Shown here: positions 13,371 through 24,962 of the stretch, piece after piece
Position numbering within the stretch: position 1 is the first letter of the stretch
How the letters are laid out: each line of letters opens with the position of its first letter
Source: Protea cynaroides
Lineage: Eukaryota; Streptophyta; Magnoliopsida; Proteales; Proteaceae
Direction of reading: 5' to 3'
NCBI GenBank assembly: GCA_028583415.1
Contig: CM053269.1
Coordinates: forward strand, 74,455,630 to 74,519,629
Length of the DNA stretch: 64,000 nt
The notes under the pieces: generated by a model
Told to the model about the DNA's origin: nothing
Seen by the model: the letters and a program-made list of their open reading frames with translations, nothing else
Databases searched by the model: none
Translations under genes and position numbers: made by a program

Positions 13371-14298
13371 ACATTGGAAAAAGCACGATCCAATTTAATT
13401 TTAATATTTTCCTTATCCTACCTCTTATTATTCCAAGCAAATCAGGGCCCCTGAGAAGGAATCTCCGTACCGTTGCAAGAATCCAAGAAGAATTTGAAGA
13501 CCTGACAATCTCTTATAGAATCATGATTGCCTCCAACCTTTTCATTCCTCTGAAAAGGAATCGCTTTTATATTCTGATTATGATTATGTACATTGGTTTG
13601 TATATTATCACAGTTTAATGAGATCCTAGTATGAACCGTTGGTTTAGTAGTAGTTCAACTACACTTCTAATTCGGCCAAAATTGGAATGTGACAAGTTAA
13701 ATCTATAAATAGTGGTTTATTCTCATGTAATAGAACAAGATGATTTGATGAATGAAATTTGGATGAAGTTTATCTTTTCTTTTGAACCTTAAAGAATTCA
13801 TCTTGAAACCTAAAAAAGTTTCACTTCAACCTTGAAAGAGTTGAAGTTTTTCTATCCCTTGAAACATTGAAGAAGTTTTGTTCTATACTAGAAGAAATGA
13901 AATTTTATTCTTCATCTACATCCTAGAAAAGTTGTAGACCACCATTTGAATTGATTTACATCCTAGAAGAGAAGAAAGTCGTTCTACCTTCACTCCATCA
14001 AAGTTACTTTCTTGTTCTTGGAATCTTGAAAATTTTCCAATGCCGTTATTGCACTTCACGTCCCTTTTGTATAAATCACTTTCCCGATCCGTTATTTTTT
14101 ATAAACCGAAGTCAACTTACATCACATTGGAAAAAGCACGATCCAATTTAATTCTAATATTTTCCTTACCCCACCTCTTATTATTCCAAGCAAATCGCGG
14201 CCCCTGAGAAGGAATCTCCATTAAGTTGCAGGAGTACAAGAAGGATTTGAAGACCTAACAATCTCTTATAGAATCATGATTGCCTCCAACCTTTTCAT
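13371..14298. repeat. 175-bp direct repeat bracketing a 578-bp insert in the LINE endonuclease
   Basis: The 175-bp segments 13371-13545 and 14124-14298 are nearly identical in sequence and equal in length. Both start 'acattggaaaaagcacgatc' and end 'ccttttcat'. Both are endonuclease-domain sequence. The interval between them holds a Gypsy-like LTR end (13556-13693) and AT-rich sequence. This is far too long for an integrase-made target duplication, so it points to a local tandem duplication or repair event around the insertion. Confidence 0.8.
13556..13693 (+). repeat. Fragment of Gypsy-like LTR (same family as copies A and B)
   Basis: The block 'tgagatcctagtatgaaccgt...aattggaatgtgaca' is the reverse complement of the first roughly 90 bases of the LTRs at 2546 and 5708 ('tgtcacaccccaattc...ggatctca'). 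It therefore represents the 3' end of that LTR family in + orientation, about 138 bp, inserted in the LINE endonuclease region. Its other end is missing. Confidence 0.65.
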
Positions 14299-14303
14299 GC
14301 CAC

Positions 14304-14305
<2 letters not shown>

Positions 14306-14364
<59 letters not shown>
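14306..14364. repeat. (AT)n microsatellite
   Basis: An uninterrupted run of AT dinucleotides, about 29 units, directly follows the second 175-bp LINE repeat and lies within the decayed endonuclease region. Confidence 0.9.
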
Positions 14365-14367
<3 letters not shown>

Positions 14368-14806
14368 AATCGCCATATATATATAATATATATATGAGTT
14401 AAAATCTCCAATACACATCCAATCGTCATTCCTTGTAGAGCACATTTGAGAAATCCGATTCCAAAGGGACGCCCGTCTTTCCTTAATTGGCTCCCTATAA
14501 ATGCAAGTGATAAAACAAGAGGAGTATGGCCAGTTGATATGGAAATCAATAAATCTCGGACACGAATCTAGGATCTCAATATGAAGATTATCATTCCAAA
14601 CAAGCACCAATCCACCAGCAATACCCACAAACTCAACAAAGAAAAAATGTTTCCATTGTAAATTGTGAAGAAGATGCTGGATCTTATCTTTTCTTAGTTT
14701 CCATAAAGAACACAATATCAGGATTATCCTTATAAAGGAATTTTTTAAGAGCCCGAACTATCAAGGGACTCCCCAGCCCTTGACAGTTCCAGCTTAACAG
14801 TTTCAT

Positions 14807-15432
14807 AAGTACCCATGGGATTGTTTCTCCCCAACCACCATGGGTCCAAATGTTAAAAAATAACCATCTTGTGTATCTAAACTGTCAAACTCTGAAGATG
14901 AAAAGCGAGCTCTTTTAACTCCTTGCTGAGAAGGTGAAGCAGATATATGATGAGGGAATTGATTAATAACCTGATCAGAATTAGGAAGAAGAATAGCAAT
15001 AGTTGAGTCCACACCGAAGTCAGAACCATCAAGGCCCACAAGAGTACTAGGCTGGCCAAGAGTCGTTATAGGTCTGGCAATGTGATTCAAGTTAAGGTCC
15101 AACCGATTGGGTCAGAATTATGGCCTATGTGGGTTGTGGATGATTCATATCCTGAAAGCCATGGGAAATTGAAACTTTTGACAACTTAGGGGCAATGTTT
15201 AAAATGGTTGTAACTAAATTTGGGTTGTCAATATAAAAATCCCTGTAATCCCGGCATGCTTTTAGGGGTAAAATGGGTATTCGATGATGTATTGGACACA
15301 TGTAAGGTGGACGTGGGTAGAGCCATACTAGCATTTAATGCTGAATCGACTTACATGCAGAATTTGAAGAGACTACACCACTTCTAAATCCTCCCATTTG
15401 TTCACTGCCACTTGGCTGTCAACCTTCATTTG
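14807..15432 (-). pseudogene. LINE ORF1, C-terminal end
   Basis: This is the - strand stretch between the Copia insertion border (15432) and the ORF2 ATG (14806). It reads 'VKRARFSSSEFDSLDTQDG' shortly before ORF2; a KR(A/R)RF-like basic stretch just before the endonuclease start is usual for plant L1 ORF1 ends. The upstream part is frameshifted ('CRDYRDFYIDNPN'). Its continuation lies at 24963-25263 on the far side of the Copia element. Confidence 0.65.
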
Positions 15433-17434
15433 TGATGGACCTTGAATGACACTGAGAGGGGGGGTGAATCAGTGTGAATACTTTTTTCCTGATATTTCTT
15501 TGCTTCCCAATGCTTATGATGAACCAGACTGCCCCACACACAATCGTATGCAAATCTACCTCGCAACCACTCAGTGGCCAGGTCTACCAGATTTGCACAC
15601 CCATCCTGCAATTCATTCCATGCACTTCACAAAGTACATAATTAAAACAAACCACAACACAGAAAGATTACGTGGTTCACCACCACAGTGAGTGATGGCT
15701 AATCCATGGAGTAATGCCCAATGGGCTTCGTATTTACTCAATACTCAACTTTTAGCCCTTTACAGGACAAGGATGCTCACCCTAAATTTTCCCAGCATAA
15801 AACTGAGAGGGCGTAACAACGCCAGAATTCAGGCATAAAGCCAGTGTCCAGCACCCACTGAACACACCACAACTAATACAATTTTTTGGGGCTTATAATG
15901 ATGCCCTACAATTAAATCCCACAAGCTAGATAGGTATTCCACTAATTTTTCTTTTCACCTATACAAGCATACAGTGCATGAAAATTATCTAAAGAGTTAG
16001 GGAATGAGAAAATCTCACAACCAATTTGTTCTAATAACTGACGACGTTCCTCTTCTTCTGATAATCAATCAATCCCTTCCCATATGCAGAGAAGCTCCAC
16101 CATTCTTCAAAAATGGCAGCAGTACATCGACATGGGCACACATAGAGAGGATGAGTGATAGCTTTCAATTCACAAAACCAGAAAAATCTCCAAGATTAAG
16201 AGAAACAAAGCTCTTTCTTCAAAAACGCCACTCTGCAACTGTTTCACGCGGCCAAAAACTTCTCAAACCATTCTCAATTGATAGAGAATGAAAAACCTAG
16301 CTCGGAGCAATTTGGATCGTCGGATTTGGCCATCGGATGGCCAAGTTATGAGGAAAACAAGTTCGGCCACTGGAAAAATTCGAAATGGAATCTTTAGGCT
16401 TCATTTGGTGCGCCTGCGAAGCACCGTAGCCGCGCCCTGCCGCTTGGGTGTCGCGCTCTGATAGGCCAAAGATAGAATCTCTGAAATCGACCGTCGGATC
16501 TCACTCAAAAAGGCGGGATCAATTTTGCGCCGCTGGATCTGAATATATTGCGTCAACGAAACTCGGAGTTAATCCAAACCATACGATCTGGATCAATCGC
16601 GCGCTGTACCATCTGCGCGTCACACGGAATCAAGGTTCCGTTTCAATGTAGTGCGGCGCAACTTATTAAGCTGCATCTAACCAATAAAAACAATCGCAGG
16701 AGAATCTGACGACGTCGACTGAGAAGCACCTTAGCCCGCCTTCACCAGAACCACCGATTTGGAATCTTGAAGGCGTGGCTTCATTTGGGCGGCCGATCTC
16801 GGATCTTTTTCTTTCTTCTCTTCCAAAAATTCCCCTGAAAACTCAAAAAAGGACCTCTGTAACTTTTTTTCATTTTATTGAAACTGTACAGGGATGATTT
16901 TCCAGAGAGTTTTTCTCTCTCCTGGAAAATCATCGAACAGGTGGAGGATGTGCGCGGCATGCGGGAGGGGTCCTGCGCGCGGCATGCGAGAGGGTCAGCG
17001 CGCGCGCGGGCCTTGCGGGCAGTGCCATCTTTGCTTTGGCGGTACGCTTGCGGCCGGCTACCGCTGGGGCCTCTTGTCTTGCTTGTTGCTGCCCTACGGT
17101 CTTCTTGGCTGGCCCGCCTTGGCGTCTTGGCCGGCTAGTGGTGCCATGCGGCTGGCCTATTGGGCTGGCTGTCGTGGTGCTCGGCCAGGCTGGCTGCCTT
17201 GGTGGCATGCCACCTTGGTGGGTCCCACTGGCCCCACTTTCTCTCTCCTCTGATTCTCTCTCCTCTTTCTCTCTCTTATGAATCTCTCTCCTCTGTCATA
17301 CTTCACAATACCTGTAACAAAACTGCATCACCTGTTTCACTGCCATATCGCCTGTAGGGTCCGCAGACACTCTCTCTCATCAAACTTAACCCAATTAGCC
17401 CAATTTGCCAACAATTACAATATGTAGGCCAACA
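15433..17434 (-). repeat. Copia 3' LTR (2002 bp)
   Basis: It begins 'tgatggaccttgaatgac' and ends 'aggccaaca' on the + strand. It aligns through its length with 23041-24962 but carries two short extra blocks near 16420 and 16530 and differs around 17020-17120. The GC-rich stretch at 16945-17010 holds repeated 'gcgcggcatgcg' words. Many spurious open frames arise from this GC-rich part. Confidence 0.95.
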
Positions 17435-17446
17435 ATCTCCCTCTTT
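17435..17446 (-). other. Polypurine tract of the Copia element
   Basis: The - strand reads AAAGAGGGAGAT immediately before the 3' LTR, the expected place for plus-strand DNA priming. A second purine block (near 17493-17503) lies slightly upstream. Confidence 0.75.
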
Positions 17447-17691
17447 GGAATTGTTGACAACTACTCAATCCCTACTCAATCCACAGACATTTCTCCCCCT
17501 TTGACAACAAGAACAAAGGGATTTGCCACATAGGAGTGCCCACCGCATCTTCCCAATCCTATGGGCGCTGTAAAAACACAAATGCAACAGCACAGTAACA
17601 CTGATAAATACAAATAGACTCCCCCTGAGTCCTACATAGGGAGAGAAAAATATAAGAGAATGATACACTGCTCCCCCTCACTCCAAGCTCC

Positions 17692-19395
17692 TCAATGCTT
17701 GGGGAGGATAACCACTCCCAACTTTTGTCTCAAGTAACCAAACTGTTCTCTAGGAAGGGGCTTTGTGAAGATATCTGCAACCTGCTCTGCTGTAGGAATG
17801 AATTCTAACTGAACTTCTCCTTCCAAAACCTTCTCTCTCAAGAAGTGATATCGAATGGCTATGTGCTTCGTCCTGGAGTGCATAACTGGATTTTTAGATA
17901 TATTTATAGCACTAGTATTGTCACAGAGCATTGAAATAGGCTTGTCTGACACAATGCCTAAATCCTTCAACATTTGCTTCATCCACAAAACCGGTGTGCA
18001 ACAAGAGGTGGCTGTAATATATTCTGCTTCTGTTGTAGACAATGAGACTGACTCTTGCTTTTTACTATGCCAAGCCACCAAATTTCTACCAAGATAGAAA
18101 GCACCTCCACTAGTGCTCTTCCTATCATCAACACAACCTGCCCAATCTGCATTTGAGTAGGATGACAAAACCAAATCCTTGCTTTTTGCATACCAGAGAC
18201 CATACTCCATTGTCCCCTTCAAGTATCTGAAGATCCTCTTCACAGCTACCACATGTGTCTCCTTTGGGCCAGCTTGAAATCTAGCTACCATGCACACAGA
18301 CTGAAGAATATCTAGTCTAGTAGCAGTCAAGTAGAGAAGACTTCCTATCATTGACCTGTACGTAGTATTATCAATTGAGGGAGAGTCATCCTCTTTACTT
18401 AGCTTACAACTTGTCATCATTGGAGTGTTCATTGGTGTACAGTCTTCCATTGTGAATTTCTTCAACATTTCCTTCACATATTTAGTCTGAGATAAAAAGA
18501 ACCCATCTTGCAACTGACTTATCTGCAGACCTAAAAAATAAGATAGCTCTCCAATCATGGACATCTCAAACTCATCTTGCATTCTCTGAGCAAAGTTTTG
18601 ACATAATTCATCATTTTGGCCTGCAAAGATGATATCATCTACATATACAACCACAACTGTCTGATTGCCATCCATAGATTTAACATATAAATTGCTATCA
18701 ACCAAACCTTTCTTGAAACCCAACTTACAGAGATAAGTATCCAGTCTTGAATACCATGATCTTGGTGCTTGCTTCAACCCATACAATGCTTTCTTCAGTT
18801 TACAAACAAGTGTAGGGTCCTCACTCAATTGAAATCCATCTGGTTGCTCAATGTATACCTCCTCTTCCAAGTCACCATTTAAGAAAGCTGACTTTACATC
18901 CATCTAATAAACTTTGAAGTTCTTGTGCACTGCAAAAGCAAGAAACATCCTGATAGCTTCCAACCTAGCCACAAAAGCAAATGTTTCTTCAAAGTCAATG
19001 CCCTCAACCTGAGCATATCCTTTACAAACTAATCTGGCCTTGTTCCTTATAATTTTGCCATCTTCATTGAGCTTGTTCCTGTAGACCCATTTAGTGCCAA
19101 TAACATTCTTGTCTGTAGGCCTTGGCACCAATTCTCAAGTTTTATTTTTCTCTATTTGATCCAACTCTTCATTCATTGCCTTGAGCCAACTAGCATCTTC
19201 ACATGCCTCTGCAACTGATTTTGGTTCAATATGAGATAGTAAAGAAAATATTTGTTTTGGTTGTCTCACCTTTCTTGTTTGCATACCAGCCGATGGATCA
19301 CCAAGAATTAATTTCTCAGGATGATTATTTTTTACCCTTCTTGAGCCACTTTTATTCTGCCTATCTGCCTCTGAATCAGATTGCTCTTCTCTTTC
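17692..19395 (-). pseudogene. Copia reverse transcriptase and RNase H
   Basis: The frame 18903-17692 (403 codons) starts inside RT at 'MDVKSAFLNGDLEEEVYIEQ', includes the catalytic box 'YVDDIIFAG', and continues through RNase H: 'NADWAGCVDDRKSTSG', 'STTEAEYI', 'LCDNTSAI', 'RTKHIAIRYHF', ending 'VADIFTKPLPREQFGYL'. The upstream RT part, 19131-18904, has 'NVIGTKWVYRNKLNEDGK' and 'RLVCKGYAQVEGIDFEETF'. Three in-frame stops interrupt the same frame: TAA 19396-19398, TGA 19135-19137 and TAG 18904-18906. The last two fall on conserved Trp and Gln codons. The protein ends about 250 bp from the 3' LTR, leaving no room for an extra env-like ORF. Confidence 0.9.
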
Positions 19396-20820
19396 TTATG
19401 TCTCAACCACAGCTCTCAGTCTTGGCACATTTGTAACATCCTGCTCCTTATTTGTTTCATTGTCATTCTGATCAGTGTCCAGGTCTTCAAAAATAGGAAC
19501 TTCATTATTTGATCCTGTAGGAGAATTCTTGTGCTCATCAACTCTCACATCTGTACTTTCAATAATTTTACCAAGTTTTTTATTGTAGCATTTGTAAGCT
19601 TTACTAGAGGTAGAGTAGCCAAGAAATATTCCTTCATCAGCCCTATCATCAAACTTTCCTAGACCATGACTGGTGTTCTTGATATAACACTTACTACCAA
19701 ACACCTTGAAGTGCTTTGCTGTGGCCTTCTTACCAAACCATAGTTCATAGGGTGTCTTGTCTTCATGTGGCCTCAACATACACCTATTCTGAACATATAT
19801 TGCTGTATACACTGCTTCTCTCCAGAATTTATTCCCCATGTCATTTTCAGTTAACATAGTCCTAGCCATCTCTTGAACAGTTCTATTCTTTCTTTCTGCA
19901 ACACCATTTTGTTGTGGTGTTCTAGGAACTGAAGTTTGTCTCTTAATGCCGTTCTCAGAACAATATTCTGCAAATTCAATCCAGGTGTACTCTCCTCCCC
20001 AGTCAGATCTCAGACACTTGATTTTCTTCCCTGTCTCATTTTCAACTTGAGTCTTGAAGATCTTGAATCTAGCCAAAGCTTCTGACTTATGTTTCAGAAA
20101 CATTACCCAAGTCATTCTAGAGTAGTCATCTATAAACAGAATGAAGTACCTTTCTCCTGCAATGCTTTGTGTTCTCACTGGCCCACATAAATCTGTATGA
20201 ATTATCTCCAATGGTTGAGTAGTGTGGTATTCCTTAGGCTTGAATGATGTTCTTGTTTGCTTTCCCTTCTAACAAGATACACAGATATCATTGGAAGGCT
20301 TTTTCAATGAAAGAATGTCTCTCACAGTATTTTTGTTAGATATTTTGGACAGATTTTCAAAGCCAATATGTCCCAATCTTCTATGCCATAGCCATATTTC
20401 CTCTTCTTAACTCATCATACAATTCTCTTCAAACTCTTCAGACAGAATATAGAGATTTCTAGAATTTCTTTTTCCTGATGCCATCAATTTTCCACTGTCA
20501 GACTTTCGGATCTCACATCCTTGATCATTAAAAATCACTTTGTGACCCCTATCACAAATCTGGCTGACACTCAATAAGTTATGTTTCAAACCTGAAACAT
20601 AGAGAACATCATGAGATTTTATATTTCCATTAATGAGGTTGATGCTTCCCTTTCCAACTATCTTGGCACCATCATTGTTGCCAAATTTAACTGAACCTCC
20701 TTCATAACTCTGAAGCTTCTGAAGTCTTTTACTGTCTCCAGTCATGTGACTAGAACACCCACTGTCAAGAATCCATGGTGTAGAGTTGTCTTGTGCTTTA
20801 AAAGCTGTCTGCACAACCAA
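19396..20820 (-). pseudogene. Copia protease, zinc-binding domain and integrase core
   Basis: The frame from 20820 carries the aspartic protease box 'WILDSGCSSHMTGD'. After a TAA at 20407-20409 comes the pre-integrase 'WLWHRRLGHIGFENL' and 'CVSC', then a TAG at 20269-20271 where Gln is usual. The integrase core from 20211 has the DDE set in order: D in 'HTDLCGPVRT', D in 'CLRSDWGGEY', E in 'NGVAERKNRT', and the C-terminal 'KVFGSKCYIKN...GIFLGYS' block. Everything is in one frame, so the only damage here is nonsense mutation. The frame differs from that of gag upstream, where a frameshift lies near 20930. Confidence 0.9.
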
Positions 20821-20920
20821 AGAGCTGTCTCTTTCTATTCTGTCCCTCTGAACCCAAACTCTCTTCTGTGATGATGCCTTCTCAACATGTTTCTGTCTTG
20901 GAACCTCTCTTCTAGTCCTG

Positions 20921-22976
20921 CTATGCTGTCTCTGTAAATGTGATAGAGGGAAAAATGGTTCTACAGTTCCTTGCTATATGCCCAAAGTTATTACAATTGT
21001 AACACTCTACAAAGTTCTCTTCAAGGGAAGAAAATTGATTTCTACTTTCAAATTTTACATCTCTCATGTTAAATTTATAGATAGCAATTTTATGTCCAAA
21101 ATTGTTGCATCTGTAGTAGTAACCCTGAAAATAAGGTCCTGACCTTGCAGTTTCCATGTATCTCATTTGTCTCTGTGGTGCACTAGGATAGTTTTCTCTG
21201 TAGAAATTGTCATACTCCATTCTCCTTTCTTGCCATGTATTTTGTCTTGGCCTTGCATAGTTAGTCTTAGGAAGAGAAATTTTGTTTCCACCTTGACAAT
21301 GAACTATAGGGTCCTTACCCTTTTCATTTTCCTTCACAAAAGATATGGGCTCTTTTCCCTTTGAATTTGTAATTTTTGATGTCTGTCCTTTATCAAAACC
21401 AAGGTCAAACTTGATGTGGGAAGGTCTTTGAGCATTGATATTCCTGTCAAACTTGTTACTACTAGGATGCACTGAAGTAGACTTATTTAAATCTTCATGT
21501 TGAGATAATTTTTGTTGTCTCTCAACCTCTTCTTTTTCATACTCTGCTACTTTTGTCTTTAGAAGAGTAAAATCATTTTCAAATTCTTCAAATCGTTCAA
21601 CCATAGGAAGTTGTTCTTCAAGTTGAACTTTCAAACTTGCATTCTCATTCAACACCATGGAGTAATCTACAGATGCCTGTTTAAGCTGAGTATTGAGATT
21701 TTCTATAATTTTCTTGGTCTCTTCATATTGAGCTTTCAGATCTTGAATTACTTGCTTTTGCTTTTTGGCTTCTTGAGAGGCAAGCTTGTTAAGCTTTCTT
21801 TCCTTCTTAAGCTCCTTCATGGCTGCAACAAGTTCTTCCTCAAAATTTATCTCACCCTCTTCATCACTGCTTGAAAAATTATCTTCCTTGTCTCTCTCTT
21901 CATCACCACTTGAGATAAAATTCACAATTTTTCCTTTATCTGTGATCTTTTCTTGAGCTTCAATGTAAACCATAAACAAAGCCTCACTAGGCTCATCTTT
22001 AGAGATTTCATCAGAGTCATCATCTGAAGTTTCAGTGCTTCTCTTACAGATAAAACTCCTTTTGCTGGACTTGTTTTTCTTGAAGTTATAATTTTTCTTT
22101 CCTTTAAACTTGCTTTTTCTGTCTTCTTCATCATCACTGTCAAACTTACTCTTCATGGGGCATTTTGCAGCAAAATGTCCAACCTTGCCACAGTTGAAAC
22201 ATTTGAAAGGAAGCTTGTTCTTGTATTTACCTGTACCCTTCTTTAATTTTCTAGTGAAATGAGTTGTGGCTTCATCTTCACTTTCTTCCTCATTTTGTTT
22301 TTCAGAAATCTTCAGCTTCTTCATAGCCTTGAAAGCTACCTGCTTGTCACTAGTGGTTCCTGGATCAATCCTCATCTCAAAAGTTGTTAAAGCTCCATGA
22401 ATTTCATCAATAGTAACCTGTTCCAAGTCCTTGGTTTCTTCAAGAGCAGATACCTTTGACTCAAATTTTGGAGTGAGAGACCTCAAAATCTTCTGACAAA
22501 CAATATGACCTTTCAAATCTTCACAAAGTCCTCTAATAGAATTGACTACTTCATTAACCCTGTGCATGTATTGATCAATGGTCTCATCTTCATTCATCTT
22601 CAGATTCTCTAACCTTCAGATTCTCAAACTGACCTCTGAATGTCTGCAGCTTGACAGTCTTGATTTTCTTATCTCCTTCATAGATGTTTATTAGTCTACC
22701 CCAGACTTCCTTTGCAGTTTTGCAATCCATGACCTTGGACAATTCACTGTTGGTCAGACCACCTTGAATGGCATTGAGTGCCTTTCTGTTATTTTCAAAA
22801 TTCTTTTTGTCTATTGCACTAGGAGCAACTGTATCATGTGGAGTGTAGCCAAATTCAACTGCAGCCCAAACATCAAATCCAAGTGATCCCACATATATCT
22901 CCATTTGTCTTTTCCAAAAAACAAAGTCTGTACCATCGAATAATGGGGGTTTATGTAAACCTTTCCCTGGTGCCAT
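20921..22976 (-). pseudogene. Copia gag with coiled coil and two CCHC knuckles
   Basis: Translation starts at the ATG at 22976 ('MAPGKGLHKPPLFDGTD'), followed by the UBN2-type gag core ('YWAxR'-like 'FWKRQMEIYVGSLGFDVWAAV', shown here only in part). At about 22600 a 16-bp tandem duplication shifts the frame; the rest is read in the frame 22597-20921. That part has a first zinc knuckle 'CFNCGKVGHFAAKC' (about 22157-22203), a long charged region with a leucine-rich coiled coil (about 21550-21850), and a second knuckle 'CYNCNNFGHIARNC' (about 20965-21010). A further degenerate knuckle-like 'CNNFGHKIAIY' lies between. Gag packages the element RNA. Confidence 0.85.
22598..22625 (-). repeat. 16-bp tandem duplication that breaks gag
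   Basis: The 12-base word 'cttcagattctc' occurs at 22598-22609 and again at 22614-22625, a period of 16 bp. Sixteen is 1 modulo 3, and the gag frames on either side differ by exactly that shift, so the duplication explains the frameshift. Confidence 0.85.
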
Positions 22977-23026
22977 TGCTACCCTCTGATCTCTCAGATG
23001 CTGATTTAGCTTGCACTGAGCCTGGT

Positions 23027-23038
23027 GCTCTGATATCA
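23027..23038 (-). other. Primer-binding site (initiator tRNA-Met type)
   Basis: The - strand reads TGATATCAGAGC two bases after the end of the 5' LTR. This differs by one base from TGGTATCAGAGC, the site complementary to the 3' end of plant initiator tRNA-Met that most Copia elements use. Confidence 0.85.
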
Positions 23039-23040
23039 AT

Positions 23041-24962
23041 TGATGGACCTTGAATGACACTGAGAGGGGGGGGTGAATCAGTGTGAATACTTTTTCCCTG
23101 ATATTTTTTTGCTTCCCAATGCTTATTATGAACCAGACTTCCCCACACACAATCGTATGCAAATCTACCTCGCAACCACTCAGTGGCCAGGTCTACCAGA
23201 TTTGCACACCCATCCTGCAATTCATTCCACGCACTTCACAAAGTACATAATTAAAACAAACCATAACACAGAAAGATTACGTGGTTCACCACCACAGTGA
23301 GTGATGGCTAATCCACGGAGTAATGCCCAATGGGCTTCGTATTTACTCAATACTCAACTTTTAGCCCTTTACAGGACAAGGATGCTCACCTTAAATTTTC
23401 CCCAAAGATAAACTGAGAGGGCGTAACAACGCCAGAATTCAGGCATAAAGCCAGTATCCAGCACCCACTGAATACACCACAACTAATACAATTTTTTGGG
23501 GCTTATAATGATGCCCTACAATTAAATCCCACAAGCTAGATAGGTATTCCACTAATTTTTCTTTTCACCTATACAAGCATACAGTGCATGAAAATTATCT
23601 AAAGAGTTAGGGAATGAGAAAATCTCACAACCAATTTGTTCTGATAACTGACGACGTTCCTCTTCTTTTGATAATCAATCAATCCCTTGCCATATGCAGA
23701 GAAGCTCCACCATTCTTCAAAAATGACAGCAGTACATCGACATGGGCACACATAGAGAGGATGAGTGATAGCTTTCAATTCACAAAACCAGAAAAATTTC
23801 CATGATTAAGAGAAACAAAGCTCTTTCTTCAAAAACGCCTCTCTGCAACTGTTTCACGCGGCCAAAAACTTCTCAAACCATTCTCAATTGATAGAGAATG
23901 AAAAACCTAGCTCGGAGCAATTTGGATCGTCGGATTTGGCCACCGGATGGCCAAGTTATGAGGAAAACAAGTTCGGCCACTGGAAAAATTCGAAATGGAA
24001 TCTTTAGGCTTCATTTGGTGCGCCTGTGGCCGCGCCCTGCCGCTTGGGTGTCGCGCTCTGATAGGCCGAAGAGAGAATCTCTGAAATCAGCCGTCAGATC
24101 TCACTCAAAAAGGCGGGATCAATTTTGCGTCAACGAAACTCGGAGTTAATCCAAACCATACGATCTGGATCAATCGCGCGCTGTACCATCTGCGCGTCAC
24201 ACGGAATCAAGGTTCCGTTTCAATGTAGTGCGGCGCAACTTATTAAGCTGCATCTGACCAATAAAAACAATCGCGGGAGAATCTGGCGACGTCGACTGAG
24301 AAGCACCTTAGCCCGCCTTCACCAGAACCACCGATTTGGAATCTTGAAGGCGTGGCTTCATTTGGGCAGCCGATCTCGGATCTTTTTCTTTCTTCTCTTC
24401 CGAAAATGCCCCTGAAAACTCAAAAAAAGACCTCTGTAACTTTTTTTCATTTTATTAAAACTGTACAGGGATGATTTTCCAGAGAGTTTTTCTCTCTCCT
24501 AGAAAATCATCGAACAGGTGGAGGATGTGCGCGGCATGCGGGAGGGGTCCTGCGCGCGGCATGCGAGAGGGCCAGCGCGCGCGCGGGCCTTGCGGGCAGT
24601 GCCATGTTGCTGCTTGCGGCTGGCTGCTGCTTGCGGGCCTACTGTGCTGCTTGCTGGCCTGCTGTGCTGCTGGCCGGCTAGTGGTGCCATGCGGCTGGCC
24701 TGTTGGGCTGGCTGTCGTGGTGCTCGGCCAGGCTGGCTGCCTTGGTGGCATGCCACCTTGGTGGGTCCCACTGGCCCCACTTTCTCTCTCCTCTTTCTCT
24801 CTCCTCTGATTCTCTCTCCTCTGTCATACTTCACAATACCTGTAACAAAACTGCATCACCTGTTTCACTGCCATATCGCCTGTAGGGTCCGCAGACACTC
24901 TCTCTCATCAAACTTGACTCAGTTAGCTCAATTTGCCAACAATTACAATATGTAGGCCAACA
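23041..24962 (-). repeat. Copia 5' LTR (1922 bp)
   Basis: It begins 'tgatggaccttgaatgac' and ends 'aggccaaca', matching 15433-17434 apart from small deletions near 24027 and 24129 and a rearranged GC-rich stretch at 24600-24690. The identity of the two ends at insertion makes these differences a clock for the insertion, but I did not count them. Confidence 0.95.

Larger units (their letters stand above)
9882..14806 (-). pseudogene. L1-type LINE ORF2 (EN-RT-zf-RNase H), decayed
   Basis: Read on the - strand from the ATG at 14806, it opens 'MKLLSWNCQGLGSPL', the classic start of plant L1 endonuclease-RT proteins. The endonuclease continues with 'IREIDF'-like sequence and 'CIGDFNS' near 14400. 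RT follows at about 12660-11450: 'SPGPNGIPP', 'QSAFVPRR', 'KLDMQKAYDSLEW', 'GIRQGDPISPALF', and a catalytic box that reads FAND where FADD is normal. A zinc-finger/RVT region with 'WLAWNDAHFQ' lies near 10470. RNase H at 10270-9885 reads 'VQSDCKQLVDILN' and 'ARVCNGLAHALARMA'-like sequence. Frameshifts, an (AT)n run and a Gypsy fragment interrupt it. It is one element with the ORF1 pieces at 14807-15432, 24963-25263 and 27501-28263. Confidence 0.85.

Noticed and set aside
16878..17357. Long overlapping frames in the GC-rich part of the Copia LTRs (also 24455-24955)
   Set aside because: They lie inside LTRs, in several frames on both strands, with no motif; they follow from GC-rich sequence lacking stops.
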